The position numbers and the translations under genes were made by a program. 64,000 nucleotides of DNA from Casuarina equisetifolia. Taxonomy: Eukaryota; Streptophyta; Magnoliopsida; Fagales; Casuarinaceae. Every line of letters begins with the position of its first letter. Position 1 is the first letter of the stretch. Positions 25,892 to 39,332 of the stretch are shown in pieces. The stretch spans positions 9,531,938 to 9,595,937 of the forward strand of contig CM052358.1 in the NCBI GenBank assembly GCA_028551475.1, read 5' to 3'. Below the pieces are notes generated by a model. It saw only the letters and a list, made by a program, of their open reading frames with translations, ran no database searches and was not told the DNA's origin.

Positions 25892-27165
25892 TTGGGACTA
25901 CTAGACACACTTCTGTTGGGACTTGGGTTTTGTACTTCGCTGATGCTAAATCTGCTTAGTCTCTGCACCTGCTTTTGACTGGTGAAGCATCGTTTGTTAA
26001 GATGATCTGATCAAATAAAGGAGGAAAGCTATCTTCGGTGCTGCGGAACTTACTACAAGCAGGTGCTATTGAGCAACCAGGTAGTCTTGCTTCCTGGTGA
26101 TTCAAAAGTGTCTTTTCCGCTTTGCTTTCAACACCAACTTTTTGATTTTTGTCATTTCTCTTTCAAGAGACGATTATTTTTCAGTCTCGGAATTGACATG
26201 TTTGCTCTTAGCATCGGCACAATCATATATGCAGGAAAGTAGATGGAGACTTTTAGTAGTGAAGCCTTATCATGTTCCCCAAATCCTTGTCGTAATTAAC
26301 TCGCTCCACCATGGACGTTGATAATCACGCTTAAAACTATGGATTTCAAAAGCGCGATGATACGAACTGCGGAGTTCGTCATTGTGGAATGTTGCATTGT
26401 GTTCTCTTTTCCTAACGAGTGATGCTGATGACATTAGAGACACAAAATTTAATTCAACTTAGTTTCCGACTGATAACATGGAGCCACTTCGCAAAGAAAT
26501 TATAAGCGGATGATTGTTCTTGTTACATTCAATAATTATATGAAATTTGGTAAATAGTAGTTCAAGAGATAGTGAAATAAAATCCATATTCTGCCCAAGC
26601 AGGAATCTTATAATGTTCAAACTGTTCAACCGAAGCCCGCCTAGTGGATTGATATGGTTTGTCGTGTAGATTTTCCTTTCAAATTAGTCTTACTCTTTGG
26701 AGACAATGAATTGATATGGTTTGTCCTAAAGTTTTTCGATTTAGTGTGGAAAAGAAGCCCGCTAATCTTTGAAGAGTTAGGATAAGTAGAATGGTGATAC
26801 ATTAGTGATAGGCTCAAGTTTGTCTAGGTTATAGTTGAGTATTATCACTATGAAGAAGTGGCCACCTTTAATTATTAGTGGCATATCACGTAAAACCAAC
26901 TCGGAAAAATATTTAATTGCAAACATTAACGATATGGCTCGTAAGTAAGACTATTTATTTAGGAAATCTTCAAGAACAACTTAAGAAAAAACTCAACTAA
27001 ACTGATATGTCGCATAAGAGGTATTTATCGGGCGAAAACATACATAAAAAACGCAGTAAAACCAATTATACGTATAATAGTAGCAAACACCATGCCTACT
27101 TCCCCTCCATGGATTACATACTTCAGATGCGATCCCTTGTATCAACATGTATCGCATTCTCTAGT
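25892..27165. other. Spacer, paralogous to 3524-4889
   Basis: Non-coding DNA between the P450 stump and the intact P450. It aligns by eye with 3524-4889 over most of its length and ends at the stop codon of the intact gene. Nothing else was recognised in it. Confidence 0.55.
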
Positions 27166-29502
27166 TCAATTTCTGCAAGTAAGATGCGAAATATGAGGAG
27201 TGGCAATTACGTATAAATCATTCCTTCTCTTTGATATTCCAACTCTCTCAGACATGTCGAGTTCTTCCGGTTTGATCCCATCAGGGAGTTGCCAGTTGAA
27301 GTGGTACAACAACTGAGAAAGAGTAAGTTCAATAGTAGCAAGAGCAAATGATATGCCTGGACATATCCTCCTACCACCTCCAAATGGAATGAATTCAAAG
27401 TTGTTCGCTCTAAAATCAATATTCGAGCCACGGAACCTTTCTGGGCGAAAGCAATCAGCATCAATCCAGCGTTCAGGATCTCTCGCCATAGCCCATGTAT
27501 TAATGAGTATTTTTGTTTTACTTGGTATTTCGTACCCACCAATTTCATGATTTTCCGTCGATTCTCTTGGAAGTAAGGAACCGGGAGGGTGTAATCTTAG
27601 AGTTTCTTTGACAACTAATTTCAAGTAATCTAATTTCTCTACGTCAGTCTCGTCGATATTCTTCCTCCCTCGAAGGACTCGACGCACTTCATCCTGTGTC
27701 TTCTCCATTACTCCTGGGTTTCTCAATAATTCCGACATTGCCCATTCTAATGTAGTAGCTGAAGTCTCACTGCCAGCAGAGATAACATCCTGAAAAGAAA
27801 AATTGGATAACCACTGTCAAGGGTCGAAATTACAAGAATAAGAGCAAGAACATCCCAGCTTTTGAGGGAGGCTGTCACCAATCGTTACAAGTTTACAGGT
27901 TCAATGAGAGGCTACCACCAATCATTCCTTTTTCTTTTCAATATCTGAAAAAGAAGGAAAAATGAAAAGGTCATCTTATTCAAAACCTCAATCATGAAAA
28001 CCCTTCTCTCCCACTTATGCCTCGGGGATACTGGACCCAGAAGAGATCTCGAACACCATTTCTAGCTTGTGTTTACAATCAACCTAAACCATAATTTCCC
28101 TCTTACTTTCTAGCGAGACCATGGGCTTGGGTTAAAAGCATGACCCGGCTCACATAAAACCAACCCCCTTACTTTTCTACCGGGACCATGGGCTTGGGTT
28201 GAAAGCATGACCCGGCTCACATAACAAATAAGCTCGTATCAACGATATTCATAGTTAGCACCATCCAAAGATAGGCTTACCTAATCATTCGTGAAAAAAA
28301 AAAATGGTCAGTCTTAATTTTATCCTCAAACACTGTTAATTCCGTTACCTAGAGGTTCATACGCTATGTGATAAGAAACTAGCGTAAGAAGCTAAATTAG
28401 TTGGCTCGTTGATCTACTTATCAACAAACGGATCTTGATAAAAAGTACATGTGCACAGTTTGTGTCCTCGATAACTTTTCACTTTATGAGAAGAATAAGA
28501 CCTAAAATGTTTTAATTTCTTGGTAGCCAAAGAGAGTGAAAAAGAAACAGAAACGAAGAAATGTTGGTAATAAATTGCTAGATCTTGTATGCATACTAAG
28601 GTAATAGCCTTGATGTGGTTGCTTGTGATACTGAATTCAAGCTCCCCTTTCTCCTGAAGCCTCAGAAGCACGTCAACTAGATCCTCATGAGCTCCAGATT
28701 TGTCGTTGCTGGTTGCGGTGGTACTTCTTTTCATCTTATGCTCGTGGATTGTGTCATCAAGAATCTTGTCTAGTTTCCTTTGTATTTTCTGCAGTGCAGG
28801 CTTCATTCTTGTAAGAAAACCAAGGAACTTCATTGAAGGGAACAAATCCGGCAAGTCAAACCCTCCACCGACGGTAATAGCTTCATTGAGCAATGATAGG
28901 AACTCTTTTTCATATTTCCACCTTCCTCCGAATGCCGCCCTGGAAATTATACCGTTAGTCAAGGAGAAGAGCTTCTTGCTGAGATTGATTGGAAGTCCCT
29001 TGGACGAGGTAATGAATTCAATAAGACGCCACACCTCTTCTTCCCTTATAGATCTAAACGACTGAACGCGGCTAGCACATAAGAGCTCCATAACACAAAT
29101 TTTTCTCACTTGTCTCCAATAATCTCCGTAGGGGGTAAAGACAATACCTGAATAATCATAGCAGAGAACTTCAACAGCAAGCGTGGTAGGCCGATTTACG
29201 AATGCAGGGTCATGCGTCTTCAGAACCTGTTTTGCTATTTCTGGTGATGAAACGACTATAGCGAGTACCTCACCCAGTTGCAACTTCATAACAGGTCCAT
29301 ATCTCCTTGCTAAGTCTCTCAAGCAACGATGTGGCGGAGACGAGAAAGCCAGCTGGTGCAAGTTGCCTATAAGAGGCAGTTCCCATGGGCCTGGGGGCAA
29401 TTTAAGGCTTTTGCCTCTGGCTTTAGATCTCTTCCAAAGAATAACCAGGACGAAGAGGACGAAAACCCAAGTATAGAGAAGGAAGTAGGAAACTGGGATC
29501 AT
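27166..29502 (-). CDS. Cytochrome P450, CYP71 type, intact
   Basis: Complete two-exon P450 of 509 residues. Exon 1 is 29502-28597 (302 codons), the intron is 28596-27790 (GT/AG), and exon 2 is 27789-27166 (207 codons plus stop); the phase-0 join gives AITL/DVISAG. I chose the ATG at 29502; a longer frame upstream begins with TTG. Motifs: membrane anchor 5-23, PPGP 36-39, WRQVR 129-133, AGSETS 307-312, ETLR 364-367, FRPERF near 416-421, and the heme loop [10 protein letters not shown] with cysteine ligand at about 445. All parts needed for a working ER monooxygenase are present. The family oxidises terpenoids, alkaloids and other specialised compounds; the substrate here is unknown. It is the functional twin of the virus-split gene at 4890-19769. 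Confidence 0.95.
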
Positions 29503-30155
29503 TGGAGACAATTACAGAAGCTTCTATCTTAGCGCTCTGGTATTGCATTCATAGGAGCAAGGAACACTGCCCTGTAGTTCACTGCTTTGGATGTATAAAT
29601 GCTAATCATGATTGTGGTTAATTTGTCCAACAAAAGTTCAAAGCTGTTTGTTGGGATATCTGTGTCATAATTATTCTCGGCTGACTTGTGAAGGCTTTTC
29701 CTATCATCGCTCTTAATCCATACGAAAAAGACCAATTTTCTTAAATACACGCAACCTACTTTTTATTGGCAATCTGAATTCTTCCGTGTGGCTAACTTGT
29801 TCTGTTTCTTGGACTCCAACGTCCCTTATTTGTTTGGACTTATGACTTTATCTTCAGTGGGGCTCCTCATTATACCTATTAGTCAGGTTGCTTTTATTGA
29901 GACTAATGATGCAGCATATTACGTTATAAGATCTTTTGGTGCTTCGAAAATGAAAGTTTGGTTTATTTTACTCTTGACTGAACAAATAAATAAATAAAAC
30001 GTATAATGTTCTCCGATTTTATTTGGTTTGTGAAGTTGCATGTCACCACAAATCATTTTGATATCAAATCAATGCCTCCAATGACCCACGCAAATCACTC
30101 CACAATTGTGGTGTGTAGACTTCTTCCCTATGGTTCGCTTTCAAGCAGTTCTGTG

Positions 30156-30668
30156 TAAGAATTGATTTGTCTCAAATGAAATCAAGAAAATTCAAAATTT
30201 GCATAGTTAGATCTAAAACACTAAACCGTAAATGTGTAAAGGACATAAAAATAAGAAAATGTACTATTGTAATATTCACATACCTTTCTTATGACCCATT
30301 ATCAAGATCCATAAATGCATAATGTGATCTTCAAATAAGGTTCTTGTCCTATATTTCACTCCAAACACACCAACATAATAAAACTGCTACAAGAGTGACA
30401 GCTTATGAAAACCAAAAAATAAAAAAAAAAGATCTCCCAATTCTTTATGATACTATATGTAGAGTTAGAAGATAGAACCTAGCTCATTTCTTATGTACTA
30501 CCTAACAACTCAACTCTTTATAATTATATTTGGAAAGTCACAGTCTATACTAGTTAGTCCATATTTAATTATTAAAAAATCACATGTCTCACTTTATTAG
30601 ACCAATTATAAATCTAATAATACAAACCACATTAGTAAGCCCAATAAAAACTGGGCTAAAATTTTGTA
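30156..30668. mobile_element. About 513-base insertion, unidentified
   Basis: Present upstream of the intact P450 but absent from the otherwise matching flank of its dead twin, where the empty site is at about 20401-20406. The sequence is AT-rich with no coding region. The ends read TAAGAATTG on the left and AAAATTTTGTA on the right; TGTG and TGTA at the two borders could be a degenerate short target duplication. A non-autonomous element or solo LTR is possible. I cannot assign a family. Confidence 0.45.
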
Positions 30669-31099
30669 CTTCATGTTTGAATTAAGTGTTATACGAAATG
30701 TTTTCTCTATTCTCCAAAAAAAAAAAAGTATACATTTCCCTCCTAAAAAATTACTTTTGACAAAAATCTAAATGAATTCAATCCGGAGGAATTCGCTCGT
30801 CGGTCTTGCATCCATGTTGCCCAGCACTTTGCCTCCATAAAACTGAGAGTAATTTTTCAAATTGGACTCAAGGCTTTCTTACATCATGATAGAATTATAT
30901 TCTAATTTATTCCAACTCTTACTTTACTTAACCTTTTTTATTATGTTCAAGAAAATATCAAGGATGGAAGTTTTGCACTAAAGAGATATGAATGATTAAA
31001 TGTGGATTTATTTAGGTTGAAAATATTAAGGATCAAATAGTTTTTAGGCTAAACTTGGAACTTTCTTATCTAGCTTTGGAAAAGGCTTCATTTGAAGAA

Positions 31100-31180
31100 C
31101 CGGGGCGGGGGCGGGGGCGGGGGCGGGGGGGGGGGGGGGGGGGGGGGGTGTTGGGTTTGAGGAGAGAGAGAGAGAGAGAG
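31100..31180 (+). repeat. G-rich tract with GGGGGC repeats, poly-G and GA repeat
   Basis: From about 31103 there are several GGGGGC units, then a run of about 25 G, then TGTTGGGTTTGAGGA and a GA dinucleotide repeat. The runs of G fit a G-quadruplex pattern. The dead twin's flank lacks it. The exact length may be unreliable because such runs are hard to sequence. Confidence 0.85.
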
Positions 31181-31470
31181 TGGTTGCAGACCATTTTACC
31201 GTCCTTATTTAAAACAAGTGCATCTTGAAGACACAATTAACCAGTATGTAATGCAGCAAAGGTTCCAGATGTTGATTAGTTGTTCGTGAGTTGCTGAGGC
31301 AAATCTATTTTTCATTTTACATCCAGCTATTGTGTATTTAATTCTATTAGCTATATTACAAAGTTACAAATTTGGCTAGTTTATCGATTTAAATAATGGT
31401 CTGACAATAAACAGTTGTAACTCCTATTTATCATACTAATAGACCGCAATATCACCATTACTTCAGCCCT

Positions 31471-31880
31471 TCACTTCATGAAGCCCAATGAGCCTGTAAG
31501 TAACCCATAAGCAACAGCCTTTTCATTTCTTATGATCACATCACAACAATATGTAAATAGGCATATTAACAAGAATATGAATAGACCACAGATAACAAAT
31601 GACAAGAAATTTAAAAAGGCCCATGCAATCGTTTTCCAAACATCTGCGGTGTAATTAAGCCAATTAACCACTGTTTTACGAGAAATTAGCTGTAGAAAAG
31701 CGGTGGCATGGTAAGCTTTATTCAATTGAAGTGAGCACCTTGCTCACAATGGCGTGTAACTCGCGTAAGCCTTCCAATTTTTTTTCTGTCCAAAAGGAAT
31801 AGCGACTGATAACGCAGCGGTTGGAAATGATAATGTAACTTTCCAACGCAAGCAATATGAGTAATGAAGAGTTTAGCATC
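31471..31880 (-). pseudogene. Remnant of an unknown membrane-protein gene
   Basis: An 84-codon open stretch (31725-31471) begins with TTG, not ATG, and has a strong membrane segment (FLNFLSFVICGLFIFLLICLF). Just upstream, another reading frame and the paralogous copy at about 22080-21840 both suggest further protein-like sequence (WKVTLSF, LSVAIPF), but with an in-frame stop or frame changes between the pieces. The copy near 21840-22080 is more decayed. I do not recognise the family. It could be a leftover exon of a gene upstream of the P450 pair; the chance that it is merely open sequence is real. Confidence 0.3.
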
Positions 31881-31930
31881 GGTTAGGGTTCAATTGGAGT
31901 GGTTGAGCGTCTATCTTTTTCGTGTTTTGG

Positions 31931-32715
31931 AAGCCCGTGCATGAGCTTTTTGAATCTAGGAAAAAGGAGCATATCAATGCGCAAGCCACGGAAAATTACT
32001 TGGGTAAGGTCAAGAAAAAAGTAACTTTTGTCAGAGAACGTAGAGTGATTTTTCTTTTTCTTTTCCGTACTTGATGGGGAATATAATTTTCCTTCTTGCT
32101 TTTTTGTTTTAGTTTTCTCCTTTCTTATTCATTCATAACTCTCACTGTCCCTTTGCTACATCAAGAAAATCATGACCACCTACGGGATTAGCATGTCCTT
32201 GACCTCGTCAAACTTACTTTACAAAACGGAGTGGAATCAGATAACAAGAGCAGATACTAGAACATAATCAAATTCTTTGCCTAATTCTACCTCCAAAAAA
32301 AAATATGTAAAAAACTGTTATTCCACACTCAAAAGATAAGATTCTTAAATTTTATTTAAGTGTAATTTATTCTTTTAGTTGATAAATTAAGTTTTAAGCT
32401 AGATTTTAAGTTTTTTAACATTATATTAGAGCCTAAGATGAGGTATGATTCAAGTGTTACCATTTTAAGCTTTCTCAACGTGTAAAGAAGTGTTAAGAAT
32501 TGATGTTCATATTAAAAAAAAAAAAAGTCATTGAATTTTGCTTAAATAGGAATTTTTTCTCGTAATTTAAAAACTGACTCTTAAATTAGATTTTAAATTT
32601 CAGACTTATTAACAACAAGAAACTTTGACTAAAAATATATCTTTATTCATTCATATTCAAATTGAAAAAAGTACAAACGTCATAAGCTATGACAAACGTT
32701 AAATTTACAGCAACT
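31931..32715. other. Intergenic, nothing recognised
   Basis: AT-rich DNA between the right border of the P450 duplication and the 3' end of the MADS gene. Similarity to the flank at 22280 ends near 31930, so this is where the duplicated unit stops. Confidence 0.5.
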
Positions 32716-33396
32716 TCAGAACTGTCCATACCCAAACCCTAAATCATGGCCACCAAGGAAACCACAGCCAGTGTCCCTCTCATCGACGACCCAATTCTCA
32801 TTAACAGACTCACTCGTGAAACCCACATGATTCCCCACACCCACCCTACTAATGTCAACCGGAGACATCAATGAAGAACAACTCATCATCATGGTCTCAT
32901 CTATCTTCGCCGCCACTTTCCTCCGCACCACTTGCAGAGCCCTCAAATAATGCTGCAACTCCTCCAATCCCATGTTCTCATCCAAGGGGTCATCCCACCA
33001 AAACCCAAATTCGTTCCCTGCACTCTTCTTCTTCTGCTCCTCCATAACTTCATCCTTGCGCTTCTTCATAATTTCAAACTCCATCTGAGCTTCGGCATGC
33101 TGCCTGTTACACTCATCCACCGGCACGTCCCTTTCTGACGACTCGGGAAAGATCTTTTTATTCAGGTAGCGGTTGAGGACAGTTTCAACATTGGGGTGGC
33201 CGAAGCAGAAGGGCTTGCCTTTTTTCTCAGAAAACACAACGATGGCCACTTCAGCGCCGCACAAGGCACAAAGCTCACCGGCTTTCTTGAAGAGACCGCT
33301 CCGGCGCTTGGAGAAGGTGACCTGCTGCTTGCTACCAACTAGTTTCTTCAGTTCTATCTTTTGTCTGCCTTTGGTTTTCTTCTTCGGTGCAACCAT
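32716..33396 (-). CDS. Type I (M-alpha) MADS-box transcription factor, AGL62-like
   Basis: Single-exon gene of 226 residues, ATG at 33396-33394. The MADS domain covers about residues 9-68 with the marks KGRQKIELKK, VTFSKRRSGLFKKAGELC and GAEVAIVVFS, then FGHPNVETVLNRYL, which is typical of the AGL61/AGL62 M-alpha group. The rest has a helical, charged part (about 90-120) and a leucine-containing helix (LEELQHYLRALQVVRRKVA). There is no K-box, as expected for type I. Members act in the nucleus in the female gametophyte, central cell or endosperm and bind CArG DNA as dimers; that role here is inferred from family only. A possible TATA box (TATAAA, 33494-33489 on the minus strand) lies about 95 bases upstream of the ATG. 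Confidence 0.93.
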   Translation of the reverse strand: MVAPKKKTKGRQKIELKKLVGSKQQVTFSKRRSGLFKKAGELCALCGAEVAIVVFSEKKGKPFCFGHPNVETVLNRYLNKKIFPESSERDVPVDECNRQHAEAQMEFEIMKKRKDEVMEEQKKKSAGNEFGFWWDDPLDENMGLEELQHYLRALQVVRRKVAAKIDETMMMSCSSLMSPVDISRVGVGNHVGFTSESVNENWVVDERDTGCGFLGGHDLGFGYGQF

Positions 33397-36096
33397 GGCT
33401 GCGGAGTCTAGTACAGAAAATATAAGGGTTAGAGAAAACTGAGGAAGAGTTGTTTAGGAGAACCGTGAATGCAGGTACATATATGGTGTTTATACGAGGA
33501 GGTTCCTTGGTTTAAGGGATAAATTGCTCGGTGATGATTCTAATTAATAAATTCCCGTATAGTTCATATCCCAAAAAATTAGCAGAATAAAGGAATAATT
33601 GGTGGCGACTCACTTAACTTCAGGACAAATCCTAATTTAGATGGTCAAATCTTTTACACGAGGAAAAAAAAGGAGTGTATCTTTGGTCTGAGAGCTTGAT
33701 GCTTCGTTGACCAAAGAAGATTATGAGGAAACTTAATTGAAATTAAGAGTAAGAAGTAAAATTTGTCAAAAGAAAACTCTTCTTGTTTCGCTTTTTTCTT
33801 TTTATCCTTTCAAAAAGAAAACCATTCTATGATTCATCCTTATTTCATCCGAGTTAGCGCCAATTAATGTTATTCAATTCGGTGAAATTTACCAAAAACT
33901 CTTTTTGATTTAAACTCGCATAACTTTTGAAACTTTCGTTTCCTACAACGCAAACGACATTCACCCGGACAGGATCGAGGGAAGAGCTACTAGAAGGATT
34001 TGACACCAATACAGAATTGCCACCGGACTGATGAAAAAAGCAGTTCGACACCCTCCAAAGCAAAGTCAAAAGGCAGAAACGAAGGACAAGAGATAGACAG
34101 ACAAGCGGAATCGAGCCTATGAAAACATAAAACTACTGTACCGGAACGACAACTCCTGCACCTCCTCTGTCACAGTGAACGACTTATCAGAAGAAACATC
34201 ACAGGAGCAAAATCCTCAGGGACCATTCTCTCTAAATTAAGACCAACTCAGCAAGGAGCGTCAGCACAAATCACGCCAGAGATATCTCTCTCTCTCTCAA
34301 ACTGACAATGGCTCAGCCTCGTCACTGGCTCATCTAGGAATACTTATACCCTTGTCAAAGCAATCAATACAAACACGTTTCTTTAAAATAGTTCATTAAG
34401 GAAAAAGATTTTTTAAACTTATAAGGTGAAGGAAACCATAATGAAAGTTCCAATCAAGAACCAAGTAGCAAAGCCATTGGAGAACACTGAACCACAATAT
34501 TGACAGTTGCAGAAATAAGTAATAAGAGTTTTTACATGTACAAAGGCAAAAAATAATATGTGGCTTGGTAAGACAAGTTCAACACGCATGTGTGACCCAA
34601 ATATAAAGAATGTAGAGTTGGCTGAAACAATCAAGCTCAAATAATGATAATAAGACGGAGAACTTAATACTCTCGTCGATGACTTATATAAATCAAATAC
34701 ATTGACCTTGCAAAAAAGATACCCAAGTTGTCTGTTGGGCAAAGTTTTAGTCAAAAGACACCTAGGCTACTTATGTTATGTTATGATTTTCTCTCGTTGT
34801 AATAGGTTTGCATCATAAGTTATTCATTATATATTCAAGAAATACCCTACAATTCAAGGGGTTATTGTGTTCTTAATCTAACCACACTTAACTTTCTCTA
34901 TTTCTCAAAGTGTTATATTTCATGAGTCTCTCTTTCCACTTGCATCCCCAATTTCATTGGTCGCATCAAGAATTGGGGAGCAACTTTTCATATTTCCATC
35001 TTCAAGATCATGTGGGTCCTCTAATCCTTCCATTCAAGCCCTTATACATGTAAAATGGCTTTGACACTTAGGTCTTGATCAAATCGTTCACTACGATTTC
35101 CTCGATTGTATCAGAAGACACATTATGAATTCTCTTTTTTCAATGTTACATTCTATTATCTAATACCAAAGGGTAGGGCCTAGAAGCTGTTCATTGCCGA
35201 ATTTGGGGGAGTCTGTGAATGGTGTGGCAGACAACTTGCACGGGCCCTCACTGATGTGGCTAGAAGAGGCTGTGTCTTTGACAGCATGTGGAGTGATTCT
35301 CTTCTCCATGTATTGGTATTTGCTGAAGGTTGAACTGTGGCCATGTGAGTCAACATTAATGGTGAGATGACCACTCTAACTGGTGGATTGACCACATTGA
35401 TTAATCCACCAGTAGTACACAAAGGCATGATTGGTCACTTTCTCCGCTTGTCGTGCAGCAAACACTGCATTCTCTGGAAAGCAGATTTGATCTCTGAGAT
35501 GCTAAACTGCTCGTGCCTGAGCACATTCCAAGAGAATTTTTTTTTCATGTATAAGGTCAAAGGATTTTGTGGAACAGTTTATGGACAACCTTCCAAACGT
35601 CTACTGTTCACCAATGGGTAAAAGTAAAACAACGCGGTTTGATTTGGCCCATGGAAGGGAAGGATTGGGATAATTTTCCACGTCTCTTTATACCAAACCA
35701 AAGGTCACCTGGACCGCCGTGCATATAATTTGCCACAGAAGGTGAGCCGAAAGGAGAAGTACACAGCAGACGATTGGGGCCTGTGATCACATGCTCTCCC
35801 TGCGCGGAAAGATAACTCTTTCTTTCTGCTTTTCAATTCGACGCGAATGATTTATTTCCTACGTGGGGTGCCTTTTGCTTCCACTTTTTGCCCCCCAAAC
35901 AGCTCAAATTAAAGCGATCTAACAGACTTTACCACCTTAGAAGTAGCGTATAGGAAATTTAGCATATTTTTCAGTTTTCTGTGAGAACTCCTGTTCACTT
36001 TGTATATAACCAAGCAAACGTTTCAGAGAGAACCTTAAACAGCCCACTACCTCAAATCAGTTCTTGTTGGTCTCTGAAAATATTTTGTTCTCCCAG
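33397..36096. other. Intergenic between the MADS gene and the ROP gene
   Basis: About 2.7 kb with no recognised gene. It contains short open frames without family marks, a perfect 11-base inverted repeat at 35379-35413, and near the ROP start a TATATAA at 36003-36009. A GGTGGCGACTC string near 33601 recalls leader sequences of retroelements, but nothing else supports an element there. Confidence 0.5.
36003..36009 (+). promoter_or_regulatory. Probable TATA box of the ROP gene
   Basis: TATATAA lies 88 bases before the ATG at 36097, a normal distance for a plant promoter with a short 5'UTR. This is inference from position only. Confidence 0.45.

Positions 36097-39332
<3,236 letters not shown>

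Larger units (their letters stand above)
29503..31470. other. Upstream flank of the intact P450
   Basis: AT-rich flank, paralogous to 19770-21800. It holds a 513-base insertion (30156-30668) and a G-rich plus GA microsatellite tract (about 31100-31180), both listed separately. No obvious minus-strand TATA box was found at the expected distance. Confidence 0.5.

Noticed and set aside
33595-33615. GGTGGCGACTC string like retroelement leaders
   Set aside because: No LTR, primer site or coding region could be tied to it.
34400-34870. Possible solo LTR around 34400-34870
   Set aside because: The texture suggested an LTR, but no paired copy, TG/CA ends or target duplication could be established.
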